NCBI GenBank assembly: GCA_033239005.1
Contig: BSQZ01000096.1
Location: forward strand, 1,249,501 to 1,313,500
Origin: Lamellibrachia satsuma
Lineage: Eukaryota > Annelida > Polychaeta > Sabellida > Siboglinidae
Direction of reading: 5' to 3'
Length of the DNA stretch: 64,000 nucleotides
Below the pieces are notes generated by a model, which was not told where the DNA came from, ran no database searches, and saw only the letters and a list, made by a program, of their open reading frames with translations. A program made the position numbers and the translations under genes. This document shows positions 1 through 14,119 of this stretch, piece by piece. Numbering within the stretch: position 1 is the first letter of the stretch; every line of letters begins with the position of its first letter.

Positions 1-306
1 GAAGATTTTTAAGAAGACGGGGGGTTGATTGATCAATATTTTTGGGGTCTCCCCAAGAGTCAGGGGTCATTTCGAACCCTGCCCTGGTTACATATTGACG
101 AACATCTTAGGTTTCCGCAATGAATGCACTGTAATCAAAGGATATTCACTGAATGTAGTTGCTCCGCTAAATGTTACAGTGGAAAAGGTGTTTAAATATT
201 TGTTTACAGATATCGCATAGATGAAACAGTCTTTAGGCTAAATAACTATAAGCTGCGTCCATGTCTCAGGTTTTTACACATTCGGCCAAGTAACCACCAC
301 ACTGAC
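1..306. other. Likely intronic sequence of METTL27-like gene
   Basis: No coding exon could be supported here. It lies just downstream (minus strand) of exon 3 of the methyltransferase-like gene and begins with a good donor, so it is presumed intron. The remaining exons would lie left of the window. The plus-strand open stretch at 29-220 has no family resemblance and is not called. Confidence 0.4.
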
Positions 307-2702
<2,396 letters not shown>

Positions 2703-2975
2703 TTTTCTGCAATAGATTGTTTTACATATACATTTTTCATAACCCCAGATTCAGCCGTAGTGGGAGTTGACATGAATGTCGATGGAGTTAATTTTCTCTC
2801 TCATACCTTCGAATTTATTTCCACTATTTCATCCCACAATGTCTGTGTAATGTAATGTTTGTAACAACCAAACTTACGAGAGCTGGTAATGAGAAGATAT
2901 ATAGACAAGAAGCAGGAGTAAGGCAGGTATAGACAATGAAAGGTATAGCACTATTGACGCAGTCGTTTCAGTTTT
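2703..2975. other. 5' flank of METTL27-like gene
   Basis: Sequence upstream of the putative ATG at 2702 on the minus strand, up to the 3' end of the CR1 element. It should hold the 5' UTR and promoter, but I see no convincing TATA box or other defined site. Confidence 0.3.
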
Positions 2976-3071
2976 TAACAAGATTTAACAAGATTTGCCA
3001 TCCAAGCCAAAGGCCCAGATGGCAAGTGGACAAGGAAGCCATTGGCTTATCGAGAGTCCAACAATGTTCAC

Positions 3072-5291
3072 CTACTTATAACCCGCCCTCCTGATATATG
3101 TTTCAACCTTGTTTTTAAACATATTCACGCTGCTAGCAGTTACACAATCTGTAGACAATTTGTTCCATTCATTTATTGTCCTCTGTGAGAACGAGTGCTT
3201 CCTGATGTCCAATCTACATTGATCCTTTACTAATTTTACCTCATGTCCTCTAGTTTTGCTATCCTTCTTGAGTGAGAAAAACATATTTCTATCAATATTT
3301 TCATACCCATTCAATATCTTAAAAACTTCAATCTGATCTCCTCTTAACCTCCTTGTCTCTAGAGTTGTTAAACCACATTCTTTCAGGCGTTCTTCATAAC
3401 TAAGGTCTCTAAGTTCTGGAATCATTTTAGTTGCTCTCCTTTGTATGCGTTCAAGCGTATCTATATCCTTCTTACGATATGGTCTCCATGCTTGTATACA
3501 GTATTCTAAATGAGGTCTAACTATTGCTTTATAAAGAGGTATAATTAACTTTTTTCCCTTGTATGTTATGTTTCTTCTAATCAATCCAAGAATTTGATTA
3601 CCCTTTGAAGCTGCAATACCACACTGCTCTGAAACTTTCATATCAGCGCTTATTGTAACTCCTAAGTCCTTTTCTTTTACAGTAGTACCAAGAACAGTAG
3701 CTCCCATTTTATAGTTTACATTCAAGTTCCCATGTCCTGTATGTAGGCATTTACATTTCCCAAAATTTAACAGCATCTGCCATTTCTCAGACCATTTCAC
3801 TAATCTGTCTAGATCGTTTTGTAAATGTTGTTTATCACCATCAGTATTAACCTTTCTAAACAGTTTTGTGTCGTCCGCAAATTTCAGTACGTTACTTGTA
3901 ATACTCTCGTACAAGTCATTGATATAAATTAAGAATAATATAGGTCCTAATACTGATCCTTGAGGTACCCCACTCAAAACCGATTTCCAATTTGAAACTT
4001 CGCCATCTACTACAACTCGTTGTCTTCTGTCAGTCAGCCATTGTTCTATCCAGTCAGTTATGCTATCCCCGATACCATGGGCTTTTAATTTAAGTAGCAA
4101 TCTTTGATGTGGCACTTTGTCAAAAGCTTTCTGAAAATCTAAGTAGATAATATCTACTGGCGATCCCGCGTCTATCCACTTAGTGATTTCTTCCAAAAAA
4201 CATAACATATTTGTTAAGCATGACCTCGCTTTAAGGAATCCATGTTGAGATGAATTTAATAATCTATGCTTAACGAGGAAGTCCACCATATGGTCTTTAA
4301 TTAACCTTTCTAATAATTTACAAATCACTGACGTTAAACTCACTGGTCTGTAATTCTCTGACTTATTTCTCGAACCCTTTTTAAATAATGGTATGATGTT
4401 TGCTTCTTTCCATTCAAACGGAACAACTCCCTCTTTTAATGACAAGTTGAATACTCTTGCAATTGGTATACTGATTTGATCTACTGTTTCCATTAGTAAT
4501 TTTGGAGGAATCCCATCCACTCCCGGTGATTTGTTATCCTTCATTGCCTTTATTTTCCTAGCTACCAATTCTGGAGTTACAACTAACGGTCCTAAATAGT
4601 CAGATTTAGCCCCCTGAAATTTAGCATCAGCAGCTGGTAATGAACTAGTATCTTCTTTTGTAAACACTGAACTGAAGTAACCATTTAGGTCTTCCGCCAT
4701 TAAAAACCCCTGTGATATTATATTTCCAGCACTGTCTTCTAGAGGTCCAACCTTGTCTTGTACGTTTTGTTTACTCCTGACATATGCATAAAAACTCTTG
4801 CTGTCAGTTTTTATGTTACATGCCAGTTTTTGCTCATAGCTTCTTTTAGATTGTCTGATTTCAGTTGTAGCTGCATTAAGTGCCTCTTTGTATTTTGCAT
4901 AGTCTTCTTCCTTTCTGGTACGCCTATAAACCCTCCACATAGTTTGTTTTAGCATTATTTTTCTAATTGCCTCTTTTGACAAGTGTTTCTTTCTATACCG
5001 TTTTCCTTTTTTTCGGAAGGGAACAAATTTATCAATGATACTCTCAATTTCATATTTTAGAATATTCCAACATTCAATTGCAGTCTTATTCATCAGCATG
5101 TTATTCCAATCTAGCTGTGCTAAGTATTTTCTCATATCTTTGTAGTTGCCTTTGTGGAAGTTTCTCTTGTACGTTTTCTTATTTTTACTTTCTGATTTTA
5201 CATTGATGTCAAAATGTATTTGATTATGGTCACTATTACCCAATGGTTCAAATATTTTTACATTGTCCACTAATTCTTTTTGTGATGACAA
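3072..5291 (-). CDS. CR1 ORF2, reverse transcriptase part
   Basis: Reverse transcriptase of the LINE, which copies the element RNA at the nicked target. Open for 739 codons; the reading frame continues upstream to about 5399, so the listed start is only the first in-frame ATG. Residues 20-22 (SDH) are the last catalytic motif of the APE-type endonuclease. Residues 256-262 (SPGVDGI) and 312-320 (ENYRPVSLT) begin the RT. Residues 441-446 (GVPQGS) and 471-474 (FADD, the catalytic aspartates) are intact. The C-terminal region after residue 590 has the usual CR1 arrangement (ITYKGKKLIIPLYKAIVRPHLE). The strand, frame and neighbours agree with ORF2 of copies 2 and 3. Only the frameshift towards the endonuclease prevents a single ORF. 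Confidence 0.93.
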   Translation of the reverse strand: MSSQKELVDNVKIFEPLGNSDHNQIHFDINVKSESKNKKTYKRNFHKGNYKDMRKYLAQLDWNNMLMNKTAIECWNILKYEIESIIDKFVPFRKKGKRYRKKHLSKEAIRKIMLKQTMWRVYRRTRKEEDYAKYKEALNAATTEIRQSKRSYEQKLACNIKTDSKSFYAYVRSKQNVQDKVGPLEDSAGNIISQGFLMAEDLNGYFSSVFTKEDTSSLPAADAKFQGAKSDYLGPLVVTPELVARKIKAMKDNKSPGVDGIPPKLLMETVDQISIPIARVFNLSLKEGVVPFEWKEANIIPLFKKGSRNKSENYRPVSLTSVICKLLERLIKDHMVDFLVKHRLLNSSQHGFLKARSCLTNMLCFLEEITKWIDAGSPVDIIYLDFQKAFDKVPHQRLLLKLKAHGIGDSITDWIEQWLTDRRQRVVVDGEVSNWKSVLSGVPQGSVLGPILFLIYINDLYESITSNVLKFADDTKLFRKVNTDGDKQHLQNDLDRLVKWSEKWQMLLNFGKCKCLHTGHGNLNVNYKMGATVLGTTVKEKDLGVTISADMKVSEQCGIAASKGNQILGLIRRNITYKGKKLIIPLYKAIVRPHLEYCIQAWRPYRKKDIDTLERIQRRATKMIPELRDLSYEERLKECGLTTLETRRLRGDQIEVFKILNGYENIDRNMFFSLKKDSKTRGHEVKLVKDQCRLDIRKHSFSQRTINEWNKLSTDCVTASSVNMFKNKVETYIRRAGYK

Positions 5292-5398
5292 AACTATATC
5301 TAATACATTTTCTCCCCTGGTTGGTTCTAGTACGTGCTGAGTAAGAAAGCTATCCTGGATTAAACATAGAAATTGTTGATCCTCAATCCCTGTGCTCT

Positions 5399-5944
5399 CT
5401 AGAGAATTCCATTGTATGTGTCCTGGTTAAAATCTTCCATTATGATACATTCCCCTTTACTAACTTCCTTTATAGCGTTTTTTATTTTTGTGTTGTCCTC
5501 TTCGTTTATGTTTGGACTTCGGTAAACTAATCCAATAGTTAATTTTGAATTTCCTGAAACAATTTTGCACCAAACAGCTTCATCGCAATCTGCTTCCCTT
5601 TCTAGTTTTATTTCATAAGCCTGAATAGATTCTTTAACATATAAAATAACTCCCCCGACCCTTCTTCCTATTCGATCTTTCCTAAACATTACGTATCCTG
5701 TCAGTCCTAATTCAGCATCTGTTATATCTATGTTGGCCCATGATTCAGTTATACCAATTATGTGAGGGTCAATATCTTCTACCATAATGTTTAATTCGTT
5801 TTTCTTATTTAGTATGCTCCTTGCATTTAAACATACGCATCTATAACCTTTTTCAGAGATGTTTTTCGGATGATTTGATATTGGTTTATCCGTGCTAGTG
5901 GCCTCTTGTTCTGCTTGAGACACCTCTAGGTAACCCCCCTGCAC
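5399..5944 (-). CDS. CR1 ORF2, APE-type endonuclease part
   Basis: N-terminal domain of ORF2, which nicks target DNA to prime reverse transcription. It shows LNARSILNKKNEL with the catalytic Asn, GITESWA with the catalytic Glu, GGVILYVKE, VYRSPN and the degenerate EDFNQ where the family has GDFNH. The ORF ends at 5399 because one base is missing just after this motif compared with the copy at 50.5 kb; the frame that continues holds the RT. A single indel therefore separates two otherwise intact domains. Whether it is a real mutation or an assembly error cannot be decided from one read. Confidence 0.9.
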   Translation of the reverse strand: MQGGYLEVSQAEQEATSTDKPISNHPKNISEKGYRCVCLNARSILNKKNELNIMVEDIDPHIIGITESWANIDITDAELGLTGYVMFRKDRIGRRVGGVILYVKESIQAYEIKLEREADCDEAVWCKIVSGNSKLTIGLVYRSPNINEEDNTKIKNAIKEVSKGECIIMEDFNQDTYNGIL

Positions 5945-5946
5945 TT

Positions 5947-6924
5947 CTAGTTTAAAGAATGTTTACTTCCAAAAATATTTGTCATTGTACCCAAGTCGCT
6001 ATCTACTGCTGCTGAGAGTTTGTCCGCGAATACTGCCGCCCCCTTTCCACTTAAATGAAGCCCATCCTTCATGTACATATCAGCCCTCCCAACAAAACTT
6101 CCCCATAAATCCACAAATCCAACTTCCTCTTCCCTACACAGCCTCTGGACTAACATGTTAATTGCCATCCCCCGACAATTTCGATATTTATGACCCCTCC
6201 TGCCCATTACAGGTAAAATCCCCGACAGTATTACCTGCTCAACCCGCGTCTGTTTTAGTGTTCTGACCAACTGCCTATATTTCCTAACTATGGCAGTTGT
6301 ACCCTCCCTCTCTACGTTATTTGTCCCTACGTGTACTAAAACAGATCCACCCTTACCCGAGCCTACGATGTTTTTTACCCTCTCAGTTATCGCCTCTATT
6401 TTAGCTCCAGGCAAGCAGACCACCACATCATCTCCCTTGTTTAAGACTCTGTCGGTCTTCCTAACTATCGAATCCCCCACAAACACCCTCGCTCTCTACC
6501 TCACCCCCTCTATCACTGCTGCAGAATAACTCTTCCTTTCGATCCCCTCCATCACATTCTGTCCTGACCCCTTCCCTTCCGTCTCCCCCACTCCCTTCTC
6601 CTTCCCTCCTGTCTCCCCTACTCCCCTCTCCTTCACTCCGGTTGTTTTCCGTCCCGTCTCCCCCACTCCCTTCTCCTTCCCTCCTGTCTCCGCTACTCCC
6701 CTCTCCTTCACTCCGGTTGTCTTCCCTCCCGTCTCCCCCACTCCCTTCTCCTTCCCTCCTGTCTCCCCTACTCCCCTCTCCTTCACCCTGGTTGTCTTCC
6801 CTCCCTTTCCTTTCCTTCCTGTCTCCTTACGTCCTGTCTCCCTATGACCTGTCACCTTCCCTCCTCTCAGCTTCCTCCCAGGCTGAGGTGAGCTCTCCCT
6901 AGCATCTCTTGTGTCTTTCCCCAC
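5947..6924 (-). pseudogene. CR1 ORF1: repeat region plus SGNH/GDSL esterase
   Basis: ORF1 of the LINE. One reading frame, interrupted by a single TAG at 6496-6498 where copies 2 and 3 have AAG. The upstream half (6499-6924) is made of repeated 21-residue units rich in Gly, Glu, Lys and Thr ([10 protein letters not shown] and variants). The downstream half (5947-6486) is an SGNH hydrolase: FVGDSIVRK with the nucleophile Ser, LVHVGTNNVE, and DGLHLSGKG with the Asp/His pair. Esterase-type ORF1 proteins are known from CR1-clade LINEs and are thought to help the RNP act at membranes or bind nucleic acid. The N-terminal PHD-like part seen in copy 3 is absent. Confidence 0.87.
6560..6830. repeat. 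63-bp tandem units inside CR1 ORF1
   Basis: Pyrimidine-rich on the plus strand (CTCCCCTACTCCCCTCTCC type), hence purine-rich on the coding strand. Units of about 63 bp encode 21 residues each, so expansion keeps the frame. Unit number and order differ between the CR1 copies at 6.6, 51.8 and 54.2 kb. Confidence 0.85.
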
Positions 6925-6980
6925 TTTATCGTCTACTGTTCCCTCACCGGAACTACTGGCACAACTCCCCTGTTCCCTTC

Positions 6981-7958
<978 letters not shown>

Positions 7959-8102
7959 CTGACGTGCCATCTATTCCGGCTAGATACGAGTTCTTCACAA
8001 TGGTTAGTAGTAGCAATCGAGGTATGTGCCGACGTCGGTAACCATATGGTTGGGATATGTTGGGTGTAGACGTATGTATTGAAATGTTCATGCTTTGTGA
8101 AC

Positions 8103-9400
8103 ACTGTTTTTAACCAGAACATGTGGTTGGTGATATTGCAAACTGGATAAAAAATTGGTTATCCATATAACACCTGGAACCAGATTTCGTTTTGTTACCT
8201 TTTAAAATTGTGGACAGTCAGTTACACGTAGGAACAATTACACCGAAACGTCAGATCGGCTGCCGCGCATAATGGTTGTTCTTATTGCACAAGCGTAGCA
8301 TACATTCACCCAAAAAAATCAGACCGATTACGCAATTTGTTTTTACTAATAATTGATGTTACGAACAGCTGTTAAACTGCCATGATAAGATAAAGTAACT
8401 CAATACTAGGACAGTCTGACAGCATTTACCATCTCCCGACAAAAATGCCACCTTTGATACCCATATGCAGAGCGTCCCATTTAGCAACACGCCTGACCCG
8501 TCACTGGTACATAGACCTACTTTTCATAACAGTTGTCACGACAACAAATAAACATTGGGTGGGTATTGTGAAGTGCGTTCAAACAAGTCACGATTCAACT
8601 TTACCACAAGGCGGGAAACATGGCCGTCATCAAGACGTCTTTGTCTGTCGATGTTTGAACATAATCCGGTTGTTCTATTGTAACGTTGATGAGTCTTCAC
8701 AAAAGCAGACAAGTAATCGCTGGTTTCTACACCAAACTTATACAACGCGGATAATAATTGTATATCCGTGTCTGTATAGTCGCTGTTAACTATCATCTAT
8801 GTGGGATAGGTCACCTCTCGCTGTGTGAGATAGGTCATCTCCCGCTGTGTGGGAAATACTTATCAAACGTTTTGGAGTTGTTTGATTAACTTGTTTCGTT
8901 GACGTCGAACAACGACCGATTAGACAGCTAAAGTGAGCAGTACAACTCCCCTCAAACCATGTCTTGGTCAATCGCCTGACGACAGTGTTGCTAACCTGAA
9001 CTTGTGGTTAGTGATGCAGCTAACTCGATAATAACGCATTGAACCAGATTTCGTTTTATTACCTTTTAAAATTGTGGACAGTCTCAAGTTTTTCTTAGGT
9101 GTGCATGTTGTGGCACTAAATGTATGCTTTTGAATTGGTGCGTACATTTCAAAGGAATGTATGTACGTCACGGTTGGTAGAAAATTAAACAACCCTCAAG
9201 TCAAGCTATTATCTGGTTTGGGTAAACTAACCGTTCATATAGGGTTGCTTGGCTAAGTGGATGCAACGCACCTGTTTAGCCAATCATAAAACACCATTGC
9301 GGTAACACGTGGCAACATATGCTATTAATCAGAGGACGTATTTACCAGCAACTCGACATGTTAGTGCATTCGAGAAAACATGTTTTCTGAAGGACAGGTA
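8103..9400 (+). repeat. Unclassified dispersed repeat, copy 1
   Basis: About 8212-8905 matches 12285-13020 in the same orientation, with shared blocks such as CAGTCTGACAGCATT, TTTAGCAACAC and GACCCGTCACTGGTACATAG. The part around 9260-9345 (GGTAACACGTG) matches a third copy near 14950. Within this copy, two direct repeats of about 100 bp (8103-8220 and 8995-9085, sharing AACCAGATTTCGTTTT) bracket the interior. No protein is recognisable; the open frames at 8445-8796 are not supported. Confidence 0.65.
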
Positions 9401-9943
9401 TCACCTTTAAAATTATCTTCGTTGTTATTATACCTAGAGATATGACATTTTCTGCATGTGAGCATAATAGTGTATGAAATGGAAAAATGTAACGTTGACC
9501 TAATTTCGACATGTCACATGATCCAAGATGGCCGACAAAACAAATATATAGGGCATTTTCAAAACATGATTCCAAAGTCACTTTATGAGATAGAGAGCTG
9601 ATTTTTTTCTGTGTGTGTTGGCAATATATCAATTCTTCTTGTGAAGTAAAACAAATTCTGTCACTTCAGTTTCAAAATAAATATGATTTTTTATTCATAA
9701 TCGTTACTCAACAGGTATTCGCATTTACAAAATACCTTGTATCTCTGCAAGTAATTAAGCAATATCAATTATGCTACACATGATTCATTATACACTACTT
9801 CACTGTCACACCAAGTTTCATCAATATTCACCAATAACTTCTCTAAATATCGTGTTTTAAAACACAAACATTTACCGAAAATTTGAAATCGAGGAAACAG
9901 CATTTTAAAGTTTCTCATGTGCATATTGACAAGTATGCTTCAC
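9401..9943. other. AT-rich sequence, no gene seen
   Basis: I see no coding or structural signal between the dispersed repeat and the 3' end of the transposase gene. Confidence 0.3.
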
Positions 9944-11638
9944 TTAGAATGCTCCTGCTTGGTAACTAGCATCACTGGTGCTTGCTGCAGCCTGTGCAAG
10001 TTGTCTGTTCCTTCTACTGGCCCTAGCAGCCTCTGTCACCTGCTTTTCAGCAGACCTCACCCTCTTTCTATCGAAGGCATGAAAAGCCACTTTCATGTAA
10101 TCACCTTTCGCAAGACCCAGATTGGAGAATATCTCCATACTACCCATTTCCCCATCATTGTACACAATAGCAGCATCAAACACTGCTGTCTCCAGCCTCT
10201 TCCTGCCTACAAACACTGTCTTTGGGCATCTGCTCCAAATTAAGTGGTGGAAACTCTCGTTAGAATGTTGGGTTCCACCATGGGTACACTTTGCCAACAA
10301 ACCGTCTGCACTTAGCACCTCAAACACTGGCTTGATTGCATCGAGAACAAATTTAGGCAGGCAATTCTTGTTAGCCTTCCCCAAGTCACCACTGTGTGCA
10401 GGGCACCAATCACCACAGTCACTGTGATCTTTACCCCGATGCTTCCAAATGGCCGTCACAGCCGTTTTCATTTTTCCCAGATCACCCACATTCCCTCTTA
10501 TGGCCCACCATAGTGACCCTGGATTACCTTGATGGCTATCTTGGTCAAACCACCTGCACCACCTATGCCCTTGTAACTCTTCCGCCCTTCTTTAAAACGT
10601 TTTGACTTGAGTTTGACTTTATCTAGCAATCGCTTTCCCATACGCTTTTGTACGTGGCCACAACACTCCAACTTGACTATCTCTACATCTGTGTACACCG
10701 GTGGATCTACATTGGCAACAGCTGAGAAACTCTTTGAGTCTCCATCACCCAAATACCCGCTGTACTTGAGATTATTTTTCTCCTCAGACCTGAAAACACG
10801 AAGCATACCCCTCGGCTCCATCTGGCCGGCACTACCCTCATGATCCTTGGCACATGCCGGTTCATGTTTAGTGTACCAGGCTGCAAACTGGTCAGCATCA
10901 TATTTCTTTCTAGCTTTAGCACATGCATCACAGTGGTTACTAGAAATGTCAACATCAATGACTTTGGCAGTGCCATTTGGGTTCACAGATAGGACCGTAG
11001 CTACACCATTTTTACTAGAGAACCCACGCCGCTGCCAAGTACCGTCACAAGAAACAGTTGCATTACAGTCGGGAGGCAAAGTGTCAGACAGTTCTCTGGC
11101 AGACTTTGCCATACTCTGCTGTGCAACCTTCTCTGTCGCTGCATGGATGGTGTCCTTGTAGTGGTTTGATCGACTCGTACTGACGGGAGGTGGCATGTTC
11201 ATATTGGCGAGGAACCGCTGACCATGAGTGTAATGGCCTCCGATGCTGTAGATGGCCATCTGAAATCGCACATTGATGTCCTCACCAGAAGTGTTGTGTA
11301 GGTTCAGTTCATCACTGCATGCCCTGCATGTGAACTTCATCGAAGTAGCAAGTCCTGCTTTCACCTCTGTCACGTCATAACCTTGATACTGACAAGTTCG
11401 ACATGGAAACTGCCGAATGAAATTTGTCAGTGGGTCAACGTCAAACATTCGGTAGCCACTGAGGGTATCGTCAACGATGGGCTCTTCAGATACTTGTTCC
11501 TGAAGTTTCATGGCTGATGAGCTACGTCGCACTGGTGGTGTCTCTTGTGGTTCAGGGTCAACAGCGGCAGATGCAGATGTCTTCGCGGCTGTGTACCGAT
11601 TGCCATAAAACTTCCTTTTCTTTCGTCGGCCATATTAT
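9944..11638 (-). pseudogene. Mutator-like (MULE) transposase, one frameshift, 5' incomplete
   Basis: Two abutting minus-strand frames (to 10498 and from 10489) make one Mutator-type transposase, an enzyme that cuts and pastes DNA elements with an RNase H-like DDE core. Visible in order: a cysteine-paired N-terminus (CRTCQ and CRAC), CDGTWQRRGFSSKNG with the first Asp, CDAC...H zinc ligands, YLGDGDSKSF with the second Asp, ECCGHVQKRMG, a CPAH segment, then THGGTQHSNESFHHLIW with the Glu. The break near 10490-10500 lies in a GGTGGG run and looks like one surplus base. The frame is open upstream to a TAA just before 11638 without a good ATG, so the start is lost or on another exon. It sits between two same-orientation copies of the dispersed repeat. 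No terminal inverted repeats were found. Confidence 0.82.
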
Positions 11639-12139
11639 ATGCACAACTAATAATATTCATCAGTGTTGGTAGAGTGTATTCAATATGTTAAACATTGCGA
11701 GAATCAGCCACTTGTCTTTAGTACCAGGCTGGATCTCGCCGGTGGCGTCACACAATCAGCCACCGTGTTTGTTTTCAAGTTTAATAATGTGTTTTTTTCT
11801 TATAACCAAATTACCCTATATACATATCTGACGATGCTTCACAATGTCATGTAAAATTCTTGGTTGAATGTTCGATGTATCAAGTCTAATAAAGCAGAAA
11901 TGAGCAGTACAATAAAAAAATTTTCACAGCTCTGCTCCTCGTGCAGATAGAACAGGAAGTGATCCGGAGGCCGCGCCTAGCCATAAACTCGTCTCTGATT
12001 GGCTCATTGGGGAACCCAGCCCACATTTCTGCTGGAAACAACCAATAGAAATCGAGCTTTCAAGAAAATGTCCTAACATTATTAAGGATGCTCTATAGTA
12101 CCTCATATGAAGTTTGGTGAAAACCGCTTGGAAATTGGT

Positions 12140-13020
12140 TGAGTATTAGCACTGACCCGGGATCAGCTCAACTGCGAATCTGTGTGCGCCTCCAGCACGA
12201 TAACGCCCGGTTACTTGTACAACGTCTACGGCGCCTTCACACAGAGTACGTCAGTGTCTACGCATCGACCTTCCGCTTTCTCAAATAAATTACACGTAGG
12301 AACAATCACACTGAAATATCAGATCGGCTGTCACGCATAATGGTTATACTTATTGCACAATCATAGCATACATTCACCAAATAAATCAGACAAATTACAC
12401 AATTTGTTGAACCGATAACTGATATTACAAACAACAGTTAAACTGCCGTGATAAAATAAAGTAACTCAATACCACGACAGTCTGACAGCATTCACCGTCT
12501 CCCGACCAAAATGTAACTTTTAATACCCACATTTAGAATGTCCCATTTAGCAACACTCCTGACCCGTCACTGGTACATAGGCCTACATTTTACAATAGTC
12601 GTCATGACAGCACATAGACATTGAGTGGATCTTGTGAAGTTTGTTCAAACAAGTCACAATTCAACTTGATCACAAGGCGGGAAACATATACGTCAAACAT
12701 ACGTCTTTCTCTGTTTGAACATAATCCGGTTCATAAAGTGTACCATTACGTGTTGCCTAAACTTAACTTTTAAATTTAGCAGTATACAATGACATACAAC
12801 GAAGTAATGTTGATATGTTCTATTGCAACGTTGATCAGACAACACAAGACAAGTATTAACTGGTTTCCACAATGCGCGTGCACTGTATGTCTACCACACG
12901 GATAGTAATTGCAAATCCGCGCCTGTAGTCTCTCTTAAGTATAATCGTTGTGGGATATATCACCTCCCGTTCCGTGGTAGATAGTTATCAAATTAATTGA
13001 AGCTGTTTTGTTAACTAGCT
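12140..13020 (+). repeat. Unclassified dispersed repeat, copy 2
   Basis: 12285-13020 is the partner of 8212-8905 (about 80 percent similar by eye, same orientation). 12140-12270 (CGCCTCCAGCACGA, GTCTACGGCG) matches 15100-15180 of copy 3. Noncoding as far as can be seen. The two copies flank the MULE transposase like long direct repeats. Confidence 0.65.
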
Positions 13021-14119
13021 TAATTGAAGGCGAGCTACAACTGTCAGCTACAGTAATTAATACGCCCCCCCCCAAACACACCTCTTTCTCGGTCAGTAAT
13101 CTCCAGAGGACAATATTCGTAATTCCTGTACATTTGTTAATGAAAAGGTCAAACACAATTAACAGACCAGCGAATCTCCCCAATCCCATAGCTTGCAATG
13201 TAGGTAGTTGTGTAATAAAAAAAAATTTCCCACAAAAAAATCCAAAGGTACCCAACTGAATATATCAACGTAACAGTTACCTATTGTATTGTAAATGAAT
13301 ATATGTTATGTTATATGTTATAAAGTTTATTATCATTTTGAATTATATAATACCGATCACATCGTTGTAAGATTACAGCTTTCGTTGTTGTTATATTTTG
13401 ATAAATCAGATATTAAAAACAGAAATAACAAAATTATCATTAATTACTTTTTTTAAGTAATTCAAATCAACTCCATAGTAACGTATGTCGTCATTCCTGA
13501 TAGCGTGTGACGTCCTCTCTGTGGCAAATGTGTTCCATTTATGCTTTCCGTCTCTTGCTAACCGTGGATAGACGGGTCTAGTACAAGTGGCTGTTGACAC
13601 GCCTTTAACTCATAACCGACCATTGCAGTCATGTTTTTGAATTACTTATGCACGAAATGCATATTACAATACCATGATATGTTGACAGCGTGGTCACAAT
13701 ACAAATTGTATACGTTTAGCGGTGAAACTTAGAAATGGTAACAAATTAAATCACTTTTTTTGTATCGCCCTCGATTACATCAGTTTGTTTCTTTAGTAAC
13801 GTTCCAATATTCACTCATATCATCCTGAAAAGTATCCAGTCACCCTTTAACCCTTTCCTAATCGCCCCGTTTAATCTGTGAATGTTCGAGGTTATTAAAA
13901 GTTTTAATTAGGTCACTAAAATTACTTTGCCCAAACGAACTCTGTCATGCATTGTAATTAATGAAACGACATAAAAGTAAATAAAACTATATTCTCCTGC
14001 TGATATGACAAGCTACAAACACTTTAAAAACATTTTGTGCACCTGTGATATCAAATGGCCTATGGTGTTTAGTTACAAACCCGTTGACAATAAAACAATC
14101 ACTCGATGATTTCTATTAA
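13021..14119. other. AT-rich sequence, no gene seen
   Basis: Contains only a short C run at 13065-13073 and unremarkable AT-rich DNA. No ORF with family resemblance. Confidence 0.3.

Larger units (their letters stand above)
2976..6980 (-). mobile_element. CR1-like non-LTR retrotransposon, copy 1 (nearly complete)
   Basis: The element reads on the minus strand: ORF1 (repeat region plus SGNH esterase), ORF2 endonuclease, reverse transcriptase, then a 3' end made of short AAATCTTGTT units at about 2976-2997. This order and the tandem short 3' tail are typical of CR1. Compared with copy 3 (53.7 kb), it matches to about 6980 and then diverges, so the 5' end including the ORF1 N-terminal zinc-finger part is missing. 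It carries one nonsense codon in ORF1 (6496-6498) and a one-base loss in ORF2 near 5425 relative to copy 2. Otherwise it is open, implying fairly recent insertion. Confidence 0.9.
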
